A stretch of DNA of 64,000 nucleotides from an uncultured Caulobacter sp. (GCA_913776195.1 CAJYMH010000027.1:16093-80092), one strand, 5' to 3'; shown: positions 37,484-49,263, counted from the stretch's first letter. The notes: generated from the letters alone by a model not told the origin. Numbers and translations: made by a program.

Positions 37484-38839
37484 TCACGCCGCCGCCGCCT
37501 TCACCGCGCCGGCGATCTCTTTCACTAGCTGCTTCACCAGCTTTTCGTCATCGCCCTCGGCCATGACGCGGATCAGGGGCTCGGTCCCCGACGCGCGGAC
37601 CAGCACGCGGCCCGAGCCGTTCAGCTTGCCTTCCGCGTCGGCGATCGCGGCCTTGACCTTGTCATGCTCAAGCGGCTTGGCGCCGGCGGCGAAGCGGACG
37701 TTCTCCAGCTTCTGCGGCACGGGCTCGAACTGGCGGGCCAGCTTGCTCATCGGCTCGCCGCTGTCGACCAGCACGGCCAGCACCTGCAGGGCCGCGATCA
37801 GGCCGTCGCCCGTGGTCGAGAAGTCCGACAGGATCACGTGGCCCGACTGCTCGCCGCCCAGGTTGAAGCCGCCCTCGCGCATCCGCGCCATGACATAGCG
37901 GTCGCCCACGCCGGTGCGCTCCAGCTTCAGCCCCTTGGACGCCATGAGGCGCTCCAGCCCCAGGTTCGACATCACCGTGGCCACCACGCCGCCGCCCTTC
38001 AGCAGGCCGCGCTTGGCGTAGGCGCAAGCGATGATCGCCATGATCTGGTCGCCGTCGACCACCAGGCCGTTCTCGTCGCAGATCACCAGCCGGTCGGCGT
38101 CGCCGTCCAGGGCGATGCCGATGTCGGCGCGGTACTCCTTCACCGCCTTGGCCATGGCGGCCGGGTGGGTCGAACCGCAGTCGGCGTTGATGTTCACCCC
38201 GTCCGGGTCGACGCCCACCGGGATCACCTCGGCGCCCAGTTCGTACAGGACGGTCGGCGCGACCTTGTAGGCGGCGCCGTTGGCCCCATCGATCACCACG
38301 CGAAGGCCGGACAGGTTCATCTGGCGCGGGAAGGTCGCCTTGACGATCTCAACATAACGGGCCTGGGCGTCGTCGATGCGCTTGACCCGACCCAGGGCCG
38401 CCGGCGTCGCCAGACCCTCCTGCAGACCCTCGTCCATGTAGGACTCGATCTCGGCCTCCTGGGCGTCCGACAGCTTGTAGCCGTCCGGCCCGAACAGCTT
38501 GATGCCGTTGTCCGCGAAGTTGTTGTGGCTGGCGCTGATCATCACGCCCAGGTCCGCGCGCATGGAGCGGGTCATCATCGCCACCGCCGGCGTCGGCAGC
38601 GGTCCGAACAGACGCACGTCCATGCCCACGCTGGTGAAGCCCGCCACCAGGGCCGGCTCGATCATGTAGCCCGACAGGCGGGTGTCCTTGCCGATCACCA
38701 CCAGGTGCCGGCGGTCGTCGCGCGAGCGGAACAGCTTGCCCGCCGCCAGACCCACGCGCAGCGCCACTTCGGCGGTCATGGGATGCTGGTTGGCCTGACC
38801 GCGGATGCCGTCGGTGCCGAAGTAAGAGCGCTTGGCCAT
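37484..38839 (-). CDS. glmM: Phosphoglucosamine mutase
   Basis: [55 protein letters not shown]. Confidence 0.97.
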   Translation of the reverse strand: MAKRSYFGTDGIRGQANQHPMTAEVALRVGLAAGKLFRSRDDRRHLVVIGKDTRLSGYMIEPALVAGFTSVGMDVRLFGPLPTPAVAMMTRSMRADLGVMISASHNNFADNGIKLFGPDGYKLSDAQEAEIESYMDEGLQEGLATPAALGRVKRIDDAQARYVEIVKATFPRQMNLSGLRVVIDGANGAAYKVAPTVLYELGAEVIPVGVDPDGVNINADCGSTHPAAMAKAVKEYRADIGIALDGDADRLVICDENGLVVDGDQIMAIIACAYAKRGLLKGGGVVATVMSNLGLERLMASKGLKLERTGVGDRYVMARMREGGFNLGGEQSGHVILSDFSTTGDGLIAALQVLAVLVDSGEPMSKLARQFEPVPQKLENVRFAAGAKPLEHDKVKAAIADAEGKLNGSGRVLVRASGTEPLIRVMAEGDDEKLVKQLVKEIAGAVKAAAA

Positions 38840-38980
38840 AGGTCGGAGACTCGTGCGAAACGAAGCGAAATGCAGATTTATGCGGGTGATGGAGAACCGG
38901 GTGATAAAGCCCAGCTCCAAGCCTGCGTCGCGGCAGGATTAAACCCGTCCGCGGCTTTCGACAAAGGATCAAAGCGTTCC

Positions 38981-40801
<1,821 letters not shown>

Positions 40802-40876
40802 CGCATTCGCCGCAGCCGCACATCTGGACGGCCCCGCCGCATCAGCTCCATGATGCGGTCGATGGGGTGTATCTGA

Positions 40877-41737
40877 GTGAAGCTTCTGACTTTCGGCCAC
40901 GGCTATACGGCCCGGGCCCTCGCCAAGCGTCTTTCCGTGACCGGCTGGGCCACGATCGCCGTCGCCCGCGATGGGGAGCGCGCCGGCGAACTGCGCGCCG
41001 AGGGGCTCCAGGCCGTCGCTGGCGATGACCGTCCGGCCCTGATCGCGGCGCTGCAGGGCGTCTCGGCGATCCTGATCTCCGCTCCGCCGACGCCCGACGG
41101 TTGTCCCGGCCTCAATACCCTGGTCCCCGCCCTGGCCGAAGCCCAGGCCTTCCCGGACTGGATCGGCTACCTGTCCACCACCGGCGTCTATGGCGACCTG
41201 CGCGGCGGCTGGGCCTTCGAGACAAGCCCCCTGCCCGCCGCCTCGCCCGAGGGCGCCCGCCGCGTCGCCGCAGAACGCGACTGGATGCAGGTGGGCCGCG
41301 GCATGGGCCTGACCGTCCAGGCCTTCCGCCTGCCCGGCATCTACGGCCCTGGCCGCAGCGCCTTCGACCGCCTGCGCGACGGCACGGCCCGCCGCATGGT
41401 CAAGCCGGGCCAGATCTTCTCGCGCATCCATGTGGACGACATCGCCGCCGCCCTGGCCGCCTCAATCGCCGCCCCTTGCGCCGGTCGCCGCTACAATCTT
41501 TGCGACGACGAGCCCTGCGCGCCGCAGGACGTGGTGCTGCACGCCGCCGAACTTCTTGGCATGGCCCCGCCGCCTATCACTTTGTTCGACCCGGACAAGC
41601 TGCCCGCCGCTGCTCTCCGCTTCTACGCGGAGAGCAAGCGCGTCTCGAACGCCAGGGCGAAGGCGGAGCTCGGCTGGCTGCCTGCCTATCCGACCTATCG
41701 CGAAGGGCTGAGGGCCGTTCTGGCGGCGGGGGGATAG
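40877..41737 (+). CDS. NAD(P)-dependent epimerase/dehydratase-like (YeeZ type)
   Basis: LLTFGHGYTARALAKRL, IGYLSTTGVYGD, RIHVDDIAAALAASI. Confidence 0.88.
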   Translation: MKLLTFGHGYTARALAKRLSVTGWATIAVARDGERAGELRAEGLQAVAGDDRPALIAALQGVSAILISAPPTPDGCPGLNTLVPALAEAQAFPDWIGYLSTTGVYGDLRGGWAFETSPLPAASPEGARRVAAERDWMQVGRGMGLTVQAFRLPGIYGPGRSAFDRLRDGTARRMVKPGQIFSRIHVDDIAAALAASIAAPCAGRRYNLCDDEPCAPQDVVLHAAELLGMAPPPITLFDPDKLPAAALRFYAESKRVSNARAKAELGWLPAYPTYREGLRAVLAAGG

Positions 41738-41776
41738 GGGATCCGACAGCGATGATCGGAACCCCGCGCCATCACC

Positions 41777-42511
41777 TCATACCTGGGCCAGACCGCCATC
41801 GACGAAGACTTCGCCGCCGGTCATGAAGCTGCTGTCGGACGAGGCAAGGAAGGCCGCCACCGCCCCTGTTTCAGAAGCATCGCCCATGCGCCCGAGCACG
41901 GTGGAGGCGCCGATCTGGGCCGCTCCTTCGTCGCCCAGAACCTCCATCGCCAACTCCGTCGTGATGGGGCCCGGAGACATTACATTGACGCGGATGCCCG
42001 TACCCTTGAGATCCAGCGCCCAACTGCGCGCCAGATTGCGGACGGCGGCTTTCGTGGCGCTATAGATGCTGAACGCCGGCGTTCCCATCACCCCTGTGCT
42101 CGATCCGGTCAGGATGATCGACGCCCCCGCCCCCATCAGCGGCAGGGCCTTCTGCACGGTGAAGACCAGCCCCTTCACATTGAGATCGAAAATCTGGTCG
42201 TAGTGCTCGGGCGTGATCTCGCCCAACTTCGCGAACGATCCTGTTCCGGCGTTGGCCAGCAGGATGTCCACCCCGCCCCGCTCTACCTTCACCGTCTCGT
42301 AGAGGCGATCAAGGTCGCCAAGATCGGTCACCGACCCGCGCACTGCTCGCGCGTTCGGACCCAGTTGCTTCAGGGCGGCGTCCAGCACGTCCTGGCGGCG
42401 GCCGAAGATGTAGACGAACGCGCCTTCTTCGATGAAGCGCTTGGCCGCGCCCAGTCCGATACCGGTCCCGCCGCCTGTAACCACCGCCGTCTTGCCGTTA
42501 AGTCTGCTCAT
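41777..42511 (-). CDS. SDR-family oxidoreductase
   Basis: KTAVVTGGGTGIGLGAAKRFIEEGA, YSATKAAVRNLARSWA; start at MSRLNGK (track starts 42526). Confidence 0.92.
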   Translation of the reverse strand: MSRLNGKTAVVTGGGTGIGLGAAKRFIEEGAFVYIFGRRQDVLDAALKQLGPNARAVRGSVTDLGDLDRLYETVKVERGGVDILLANAGTGSFAKLGEITPEHYDQIFDLNVKGLVFTVQKALPLMGAGASIILTGSSTGVMGTPAFSIYSATKAAVRNLARSWALDLKGTGIRVNVMSPGPITTELAMEVLGDEGAAQIGASTVLGRMGDASETGAVAAFLASSDSSFMTGGEVFVDGGLAQV

Positions 42512-42596
42512 GATGTGCTCCTTCATTGAGGTTGCACTCAGCTGGCGGCGCGCCTACCTATCGGCAAGTATGCACCTTTTGGTAAGTATCAAGAAT

Positions 42597-43016
42597 ATGT
42601 CAAAGAAGCTCGCCCTCCCACATACCCCGCCTTCGGTGGACGGCTGCACGCCGACCCTGCCGGGCTTCACCTGCGGGCTCGACGCCACGCTTCGGCTGAT
42701 CTCCGGCAAGTGGAAGCCGCTGATCCTGTACTTCCTCGCCCAAGGCGGTCCGACCCGTTACGGCGAGCTGCGGCGCGCCATCCGCGACGTCAGCGACAAG
42801 GTGCTGATCCAGCAGCTCAAGGAGCTCGAGGCCGACGATCTGGTGAAGCGGACCGACTACAAGGAGATTCCTCCGAGGGTCGATTACAGCCTCACGCCCC
42901 TGGGCATTAGCCTCGCTCAGGCCCTCGTGCCGCTCTGCACCTGGGGTACGGAAAACATGGCCGAGGTCGCGCGCGTCTTCTCGCAAAGAGAGGCCTGGAG
43001 CCGCAAGGCGGGCTGA
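42597..43016 (+). CDS. HxlR-family transcriptional regulator
   Basis: GLDATLRLISGKWKPLILYFLAQGGPTRYGELRRAIRDVSDKVLIQQLKELEADDLVKR. Confidence 0.93.
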   Translation: MSKKLALPHTPPSVDGCTPTLPGFTCGLDATLRLISGKWKPLILYFLAQGGPTRYGELRRAIRDVSDKVLIQQLKELEADDLVKRTDYKEIPPRVDYSLTPLGISLAQALVPLCTWGTENMAEVARVFSQREAWSRKAG

Positions 43017-43051
43017 ACTTCGACGTCCAAGATAACACCCTTGACTCATTT

Positions 43052-43071
43052 CGATGATTAGCTAATCATCG
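43052..43071. promoter_or_regulatory. Perfect 20-bp palindromic operator CGATGATTAGCTAATCATCG
   Basis: Overlaps -10 region; TTGACT -35-like at 43041-43046; ATG of ArsR gene at 43076. Confidence 0.8.
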
Positions 43072-43075
43072 CAAT

Positions 43076-43390
43076 ATGAGCCAGGTTTTCAGAGCCCTCT
43101 CCGATCCGACCCGCCGACGGGTGCTGCTGCTCCTGCGCGGCGGGCCGATGAGCGCGGGCGAGCTCAGCGACCAATTCGACGTCTCCAAGCCGACCATGTC
43201 GGCGCACTTCGCGGTGCTGAAGGAGGCCGATCTGATCCATGCTGAAAAGTTCGGCAAATCAATCATCTACCACTTGAAGCTCTCGGTGCTCGAAGAGGCG
43301 TTGTTGGGCTTCGTCCATTCCTTCGGCATGGGCGCCGAGCCCGAAACCCCGGCCGCCCCGAAGTCAGCCCCCAAAGCGGAGACCGCGTGA
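43076..43390 (+). CDS. ArsR/SdpR-family transcriptional regulator
   Basis: [76 protein letters not shown]. Confidence 0.93.
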   Translation: MSQVFRALSDPTRRRVLLLLRGGPMSAGELSDQFDVSKPTMSAHFAVLKEADLIHAEKFGKSIIYHLKLSVLEEALLGFVHSFGMGAEPETPAAPKSAPKAETA

Positions 43391-43782
43391 TGAGCAAGAA
43401 CGATCAGAAGAAGGACCTGCTCGGCAACCTCGCCTGGGGCGTCGGCATCATCGTCCTCGCCCTCGCCGCATCCTTCGCGCGCAAGCAGGGCTATGTGGAC
43501 AGCGAGACGGTCACGCGGATCGTCATCGGCGCCGCCGGCCTGATGATCGCCTGGTCCGGAAACCGCATGCCCAAGACCGTCGTACCCAACGCCTGGGCCG
43601 GCCGCGCCCGCCGGGTCGCGGGCTGGTCGCTGACCTTGAGCGGACTGGTCTATGCCGGCCTGTGGGCCTTCGCCCCCATTCCCCTGGCGGTCACCTTCGG
43701 GTCCGCGGCTGTCCTCGGCGGCATGGTCGTGACCCTCGGCTACTGCTTGCACCTGCGGACCAAGGTGAGGGCCGCCGGATGA
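43387..43782 (+). CDS. Membrane protein, possible divergent SdpI-like
   Basis: Four TM segments; [35 protein letters not shown]; overlaps SdpR-like stop. Confidence 0.75.
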   Translation: MMSKNDQKKDLLGNLAWGVGIIVLALAASFARKQGYVDSETVTRIVIGAAGLMIAWSGNRMPKTVVPNAWAGRARRVAGWSLTLSGLVYAGLWAFAPIPLAVTFGSAAVLGGMVVTLGYCLHLRTKVRAAG

Positions 43783-44132
43783 GCCACCGCATCTACACCA
43801 CCAGCTTCGCCAGCGTTTATGTCCACTACGTCGCCAAGGCGGAGAAGAAGGGGCGCACCAAGGCGGAGGTCGATCAGATCATCCGCTGGCTGACCGGTTT
43901 CACCCAGGAGGCGTTGGAGGCGCACCTGGCGGCCAAGACGGATTTCGAGACCGTCTTCGCCCAGGCGCAGCTCAACCCCGCGCGCGATCTCATCAAGGGC
44001 GTGGTCTGCGGCGTGCGGGTGGAAGACGTCGCCGATCCCCTGATGCGAGAGATCCGCTACCTGGACAAGCTCATCGACGAACTGGCCAAGGGTAAGGCGA
44101 TGGAGAAAATCCTGCGCGCGCCAGCTGCCTAG
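43779..44132 (+). CDS. DUF2200 protein
   Basis: [40 protein letters not shown]. Confidence 0.92.
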   Translation: MSHRIYTTSFASVYVHYVAKAEKKGRTKAEVDQIIRWLTGFTQEALEAHLAAKTDFETVFAQAQLNPARDLIKGVVCGVRVEDVADPLMREIRYLDKLIDELAKGKAMEKILRAPAA

Positions 44133-44575
44133 TCTTTCCAGTTGGCGTAACGCCCGCACTCCGGATCAATCACCGGACCACGCCCCGCCTGGATGCGTTC
44201 GACCTTCCAGCGCTTTTCCAGCAGAGCCTTCACCTCACCGGACAGCGCTTCGCGGCGGGCCTTCGGTCCCGTGAAACCGACCGCCAGCTGATAGAAGGCG
44301 AGGCCGGAATTGCCGGCGACGACCCGGGCGCCGTCGTTTTCGGCCACGACCTCGATGACTGGCCGCGAAGGTCCGGTGGCGGCTGTCTCACGGCTGCTGT
44401 CGATGAAGTTCAGACCCTGAGTCCGTGCATAGCTCTTCAGCAGGTCCTTGAAGGCTTCCGCGCCCGCGGCGTCCTGCACGCAAACCTCAAGCTCGGGGGC
44501 GTAGGGTTCTGGCTGGGCGCATGCCGCGGAAAGGCCCGCCAAGGCGACGGCCGCCATGATTACGCCGCGCTTCAC
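44129..44575 (-). CDS. Putative secreted/lipoprotein of unknown function
   Basis: [28 protein letters not shown] overlap with upstream hydrolase gene. Confidence 0.7.
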   Translation of the reverse strand: MKRGVIMAAVALAGLSAACAQPEPYAPELEVCVQDAAGAEAFKDLLKSYARTQGLNFIDSSRETAATGPSRPVIEVVAENDGARVVAGNSGLAFYQLAVGFTGPKARREALSGEVKALLEKRWKVERIQAGRGPVIDPECGRYANWKD

Positions 44576-45315
44576 GCCACCTCCTCCACCGCCGCCGTCA
44601 GCCGCGCCAGGTCCTGATCCCGCGACAGACGATGGTCGCCATCCTTGATCAGGCTGAACACCACGTCGTCGCAGCGGATCGCATGAGCCAGGGTCAAGGC
44701 GTGCATCCACGGGACGTCGGGGTCCTGGCCGCCCTGCAGGATGCGCACGGGAACGCCGATGTTCACCGGCCCCGGCAGGATCGACCAGCGCGCGCCGTCC
44801 TCCAGCAATTCGCGGGTGATCGGATAGGGATCGCCGTACTCAGACGGCCGCATCCACACCCCGTCGCTCGCCAGCGCTTCATGCGCCTCGGGCGGGAATT
44901 CGGGGACCATCAGCTTCTCGGTGAAGTCTGGCGCAGGGGCGATCAGGACCATGGCCTTCACCCGATCCGGCCGGGCCGCCGCCGCCAGGCAAGCGATCCA
45001 TCCGCCCATGGATGAGCCGACTAGGACCAGCGGCCCTTGGGTCAGGCGGTCGATCACCTCCAGCGCATCGGCCCGCCAACGGCTGATCGTGCCGTCGCGG
45101 AACGCGCCGCCGGACTCGCCGTGGCCGAAATAGTCGAAGCGGACATAGGCCCGCCCCTTGTCCAGCGCCCAATCGGCCAGGGTCTGGGCCTTGCTGCCGG
45201 CCATGTCCGACATGAACCCGCCCAGCCAGACCACCGTCGGCCCCGCCCCCTCGACCTTGCGCCACGCCACGGGCGCGCCGCCTTCCACCTCGAGACGTCC
45301 GGTCGATTCGGTCAT
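44572..45315 (-). CDS. Alpha/beta hydrolase
   Basis: VVWLGGFMSDMAGSKAQTLADWA, LVGSSMGGWIACL, DGDHRLSRDQDL. Confidence 0.9.
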   Translation of the reverse strand: MTESTGRLEVEGGAPVAWRKVEGAGPTVVWLGGFMSDMAGSKAQTLADWALDKGRAYVRFDYFGHGESGGAFRDGTISRWRADALEVIDRLTQGPLVLVGSSMGGWIACLAAAARPDRVKAMVLIAPAPDFTEKLMVPEFPPEAHEALASDGVWMRPSEYGDPYPITRELLEDGARWSILPGPVNIGVPVRILQGGQDPDVPWMHALTLAHAIRCDDVVFSLIKDGDHRLSRDQDLARLTAAVEEVA

Positions 45316-45332
45316 GGCGTTAACAGGCCTCT

Positions 45333-46577
45333 TTGATTAGTAACGGCGGCTACCTGAATTACCCGCCTCTGCGCCGACGTGAAACGGCTGAGGCGAAGCT
45401 GGAAGCGCGCCCCTTGGCCCTGCCGCCCGATTTCACCCTGCTGCAGGTCGTTCCCGAGCTGGAGACCGGCGGCGCCGAGCAGACCACCCTGGACGTGGCC
45501 AACGCCGTAATCGCGGCCGGCGGCGCGGCCCTGGTCGCCACACGTGGCGGCCGCATGGCCCAGAAGCTCACCGCCGAGGGCGGTCGCCTGGCCCAGATGC
45601 CGGTGCAGTCCAAGAACCCGCTGGTCATGCTGGGCAACGCCTCGCGCCTGGTGGACCTGATCAGGCGCGAGAAGGTGGATCTGGTCCACGTTCGCTCCCG
45701 CGCCCCGGCGTTCAGCGCCCTTTGGGCGGCGCAGGCGACCAAAACCCCGCTCGTGGCCACCTATCACGGGGTCTACAACGCCAAGTCCGGCCTGAAGCGC
45801 TGGTACAACGCGGTCATGACCAAGGGCGACTTGGTCATCGCCAATTCCGACTACACCCGCCGTCATGTGATCGCCGAGCACCATGTGGACCCGGAACGGG
45901 TGGTCAATATCCCGCGCGGCGTTGACCTGCGGCGGTTCGAGCCGCGCATGGTCGCTCCCAGCCGTGTGGACGCCCTGCGCCGCGCCTGGGGCCTCGCCCC
46001 CGCCGATCACCGGGTGAAGGTTCTACTGGCCGGCCGCCTTACCCGCTGGAAGGGCCAGGCCCTGCTGATCGAGGCGGCGGCCCGGCTCAAGCAGCGCGGC
46101 CTCACCGGCTTCCTGATCATCTTGGCCGGCGACGACCAAGGCCGCCACGACTATCGGGCCGAGCTGGAGCGCAAGATCAGCGCGGATGGGTTGAGTGACA
46201 ACGTGCGCATCGTCGGCCATTGCGACGACATGCCCGCCGCCTACCTCATCGCAGACTACGCCGCCGCGCCCTCGCTGGAGCCCGAAGCCTTCGGCCGCAC
46301 AGCGGTGGAGCCGCAGGTCATGGGCCGCCCGGTTCTGGCCGCCGGTCATGGCGGGGCGCTGGAGACCGTGCTCCATGGCGAGACCGGCTGGCTGGTCGCC
46401 CCCGGCGACGCCGACGCCTGGGCCGACGCCCTGGACACCGCCATCGCCCTGCCCGCCCACAAGCGCATGAGCATGGGCGAGGCCGGCCGCGCCCGCGCCC
46501 GCAAGCTGTTCTCGGTGGACGCCATGTGCGCCGCCTATCTCGACGTTTACGCCCGCGTGCTCGAGGCCCGCCGATGA
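45333..46577 (+). CDS. Family 4-type glycosyltransferase
   Basis: LLQVVPELETGGAEQTTLDVANAV, NIPRGVDLRRFEP, PSLEPEAFGRTAVEPQVMGRPV. Start codon uncertain (TTG at 45333). Confidence 0.9.
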   Translation: MISNGGYLNYPPLRRRETAEAKLEARPLALPPDFTLLQVVPELETGGAEQTTLDVANAVIAAGGAALVATRGGRMAQKLTAEGGRLAQMPVQSKNPLVMLGNASRLVDLIRREKVDLVHVRSRAPAFSALWAAQATKTPLVATYHGVYNAKSGLKRWYNAVMTKGDLVIANSDYTRRHVIAEHHVDPERVVNIPRGVDLRRFEPRMVAPSRVDALRRAWGLAPADHRVKVLLAGRLTRWKGQALLIEAAARLKQRGLTGFLIILAGDDQGRHDYRAELERKISADGLSDNVRIVGHCDDMPAAYLIADYAAAPSLEPEAFGRTAVEPQVMGRPVLAAGHGGALETVLHGETGWLVAPGDADAWADALDTAIALPAHKRMSMGEAGRARARKLFSVDAMCAAYLDVYARVLEARR

Positions 46578-47545
46578 GCCGTCCCGTGCGCAAGGTCCTG
46601 GTGATCAAGCTGGGCGCCCTGGGCGATTTCGTCCTGGCCCTTGCCGCAGCCCGCAAGATCCGCGAGGCGCACCCCCAGGCGCACATCACCCTGCTGACCA
46701 CCCCCGCCTATGAAGGCTTGGCCGTGGCCAGCCCCTATTTCGACGTGGTGGAGACCGACGGTCGCCCCGAGGACGCCGCGGAGTTGCGCGCCATGCTGAA
46801 GCGTATGCGCGGCGCCGGCTATGACCGCATCTACGACCTGCAAACCTCCGGCCGATCCAGCCGCTACTTCTACGCCCTGTGGCCGTTCGCGCCGAAGTGG
46901 TCCGGCATCGCCCCAGGGGCTGCCTTCCGCCACAAGAATCCCGACCGCGACCACATGCACACCCTGGAGCGGCAGGCAGAACAGCTGAAAGTCGCCGGCA
47001 TCTGGCCGGACGCGCCGATCGCCCCCGGCGAGGCGCCGCCGCCGGACCTGTCATGGATGGCTGACACGCCGCTCAAGATCCGCCCCACCCGCCCCTTCGT
47101 TCTGCTGGTCCCCGGCGCCTCGGCCCACCGGCCGGAGAAGCGCTGGCCGGCCGAGCGGTTCAACGAGATCGCCCGCTTCCTGGACGAGGCCGGCTACGAC
47201 GTGGTGGTCATCGGCGGCCCACAGGAAAATCCGCTGGCCCGCATCATCGCCAAGGGCGCCAAGGGCGTCCGCGACCTGACCGGCCGGACCGACTTCGCCC
47301 AGATCGCCGCCCTGGGCGCCAAGGCGGTCCTGGCCATCGGCAACGACACAGGGCCGCTGCATCTGATCACCGCCGCCGGCGCCCCGAGCATCGCCCTGTT
47401 CTCCAGCGCCTCGGACCCGGATCTTTGCGCCCCGCGCGGCCATGTCGCCATCATCCGCGCTGATGACCTGAACGATGTGCCCGCCGAGACGGTGCTGACC
47501 GCCGTCCGCGCCATGCTGCCGCAAAAGGAAAAGGCCCCCGCCTGA
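46574..47545 (+). CDS. Family 9 glycosyltransferase (heptosyltransferase-like)
   Basis: VLVIKLGALGDFVLALAAARKIREAHP, VPGASAHRPEKRWPAERF, AIGNDTGPLHLITAAGAPSIALF; ATGA overlap with preceding GT. Confidence 0.92.
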   Translation: MSRPVRKVLVIKLGALGDFVLALAAARKIREAHPQAHITLLTTPAYEGLAVASPYFDVVETDGRPEDAAELRAMLKRMRGAGYDRIYDLQTSGRSSRYFYALWPFAPKWSGIAPGAAFRHKNPDRDHMHTLERQAEQLKVAGIWPDAPIAPGEAPPPDLSWMADTPLKIRPTRPFVLLVPGASAHRPEKRWPAERFNEIARFLDEAGYDVVVIGGPQENPLARIIAKGAKGVRDLTGRTDFAQIAALGAKAVLAIGNDTGPLHLITAAGAPSIALFSSASDPDLCAPRGHVAIIRADDLNDVPAETVLTAVRAMLPQKEKAPA

Positions 47546-47581
47546 CGCGAGGGCCTCGACCATTCCGAAAAGAGACCGTCC

Positions 47582-48445
47582 TTATGCCGGCGGGATCGAG
47601 CTGATCGCGCTGGTAAGGGCGTCGTCGCTGGAGGCGTTCACACGCAGATTGTTCTGCACGTTGCTCACGCCGCTGATCGACTCAGCCAGATTCTCTGCCC
47701 GGCGCTTGTCGTCACGGCTGCGGACAGTCCCCGTCAGGGTCACGTCAGCGTCGCTCACCGAAACATCAATGTTCGAGGCGTCCAGCCAGGCGTCGTCAGT
47801 CAGGCGGTCATTGACGTCCTCGCGGATGCGGTCGTCCGAACGGCGGTAGCCCTTCGGCCCCCGGCCGCGATGCTCGCCGCGCGCCAGCTCACGCGCCCGG
47901 ACACGCGCCTCGGCCTCGTCGTCGCCGAAGAAGGCGGAGATACGGTCGCCGGCCCGTTCGGCCCAGCTGCGCTCCTCGTCCGAACGCCAGTCGCGGCCGC
48001 GCGAGCGGTTGGAGTCCGCATAGGTCCCGCCGCCATAGCCGTACTCGTCGGCGCCATAGCCGTAGGCCGAATATCGGCGGCCCTCATGGCGGTCCCGGTC
48101 GTACTCTCCATAGCGCGCCTGGTTGTCGAGGCCGGGGTCATACCCGCCGCCGACGCCATTGGGATTGTAGCTCTGATCGCCGTACCCATAGCGGCCCCGG
48201 TCAGCGGCGCTGTAGCTGGTCGGCGCGCTGAACGTGCGCCCGCCGTGGACGCGATCGCCATATTCGCGGCGATACGCGCCCCGGCCGCCATAGCGGCGCT
48301 CGCGGTCACGATCCGTGTCGCCGGAATAGCGTCCGAAGTCGCGGTCGGCGCCGTAACCGCCACGGCCGTCCTCGCGGCCTTCCCACCAGCTGCGGTCGTC
48401 GCGCCAGTCGCGGTCTCGGTCACTCCACCTGTTGTCATCGGCCAT
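47582..48445 (-). CDS. BON-domain protein with long Arg/Asp/Gly/Tyr-rich disordered N-terminus
   Basis: DVNDRLTDDAWLDASNIDVSVSDADVTLTGTVRSRDDKRRAENLAESISGVSNVQNNLRV; low-complexity N-terminal 160 aa. Confidence 0.88.
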   Translation of the reverse strand: MADDNRWSDRDRDWRDDRSWWEGREDGRGGYGADRDFGRYSGDTDRDRERRYGGRGAYRREYGDRVHGGRTFSAPTSYSAADRGRYGYGDQSYNPNGVGGGYDPGLDNQARYGEYDRDRHEGRRYSAYGYGADEYGYGGGTYADSNRSRGRDWRSDEERSWAERAGDRISAFFGDDEAEARVRARELARGEHRGRGPKGYRRSDDRIREDVNDRLTDDAWLDASNIDVSVSDADVTLTGTVRSRDDKRRAENLAESISGVSNVQNNLRVNASSDDALTSAISSIPPA

Positions 48446-48623
48446 GGTCGTTTCTCCTTTGTGGCGTTTGGGGCCGGGCGTGGGGGATCAATCGCCCGTC
48501 CCTGCGCATTAAACCCATCGGCGAGCGGCCAAGTTTCTTAACGCTCAGCGCCTATTTCCGACCGTCTAAGGTCCGGCGCAGCTTGAAGAAGGGCGGTCCT
48601 TTCGTCATATATCGAGCCAACGT

Positions 48624-48639
48624 GGCGCACCTGTGCGCC
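48624..48639 (+). promoter_or_regulatory. Hairpin in infC leader (GGCGCAC-ct-GTGCGCC)
   Basis: Perfect 7-bp complementary arms about 35 nt upstream of the likely infC start. Confidence 0.4.
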
Positions 48640-48673
48640 GCGCGATTGCTGTAACAGGTCCGGAGCACCGCCT

Positions 48674-49207
48674 ATTCGCCGCCCGATGCAAGCGCCCCCC
48701 GTCAAGGACGGCCCGCGCACCAATGATGAGATCCGCGTTCCGCGCGTCCTGCTGATCGACCAGAATGGCGAGAAGCAGGGGATCATGCCGACGTCCGCCG
48801 CCCTGGAGGCTGCGGAGGAGGTTGGTCTCGATCTCGTTGAAATCGTTCCGAACGCTGATCCGCCCGTTTGCAAGATCCTGGATTACGGCAAGTACAAGTT
48901 CCAGGAGCAGAAGAAGAAGAACGAGGCGCGCAAGCGTCAGAAGGTCGTCGAGATCAAGGAGATCAAGCTGCGACCGAACATCGACACTCACGACTACGAC
49001 GTGAAGGCCAAGTCGATGCACCGCTTCTTCGAGGAAGGCGACAAGGTGAAGGTCACCCTGCGCTTCCGCGGCCGTGAAATGGCTCACCCGGAGCTGGGCA
49101 TGAAGCTGCTCCAGAAGGTCAAGGCCGACTTCGATGAAGTCGCCAAGGTCGAGTACGAGCCGCGCATGGAAGGCCGTCAGATGATCATGATCCTGGCCCC
49201 TCGCTAG
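48674..49207 (+). CDS. infC: Translation initiation factor IF-3, probable AUU start
   Basis: [61 protein letters not shown]; in-frame ATT at 48674, 8 nt after GGAG; the ATG at 48686 (track start) is about 20 nt from that SD. Confidence 0.9.
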   Translation: MRRPMQAPPVKDGPRTNDEIRVPRVLLIDQNGEKQGIMPTSAALEAAEEVGLDLVEIVPNADPPVCKILDYGKYKFQEQKKKNEARKRQKVVEIKEIKLRPNIDTHDYDVKAKSMHRFFEEGDKVKVTLRFRGREMAHPELGMKLLQKVKADFDEVAKVEYEPRMEGRQMIMILAPR

Positions 49208-49234
49208 GAGATCGAAATTCCTTACGGAATAAGG

Positions 49235-49263
49235 CGCTCCGGCAGAAATGCCGGAGCGTTTTT
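49235..49263 (+). terminator. Terminator after infC (CGCTCCGGCA-gaaa-TGCCGGAGCG-TTTTT)
   Basis: Perfect 10-bp stem plus T-run. Confidence 0.92.

Noticed and set aside
37664-38980. N-terminal 439 residues of the 1045-aa ORF ending in GlmS
   Set aside because: This part is antisense to glmM; GlmS must start at MCGIIGIVG because Cys2 is the catalytic nucleophile.
38840-38980. glmS ribozyme in the glmM-glmS intergenic region
   Set aside because: The gap is only about 140 nt and nothing resembling the ribozyme core was seen; the ribozyme is typical of Firmicutes.
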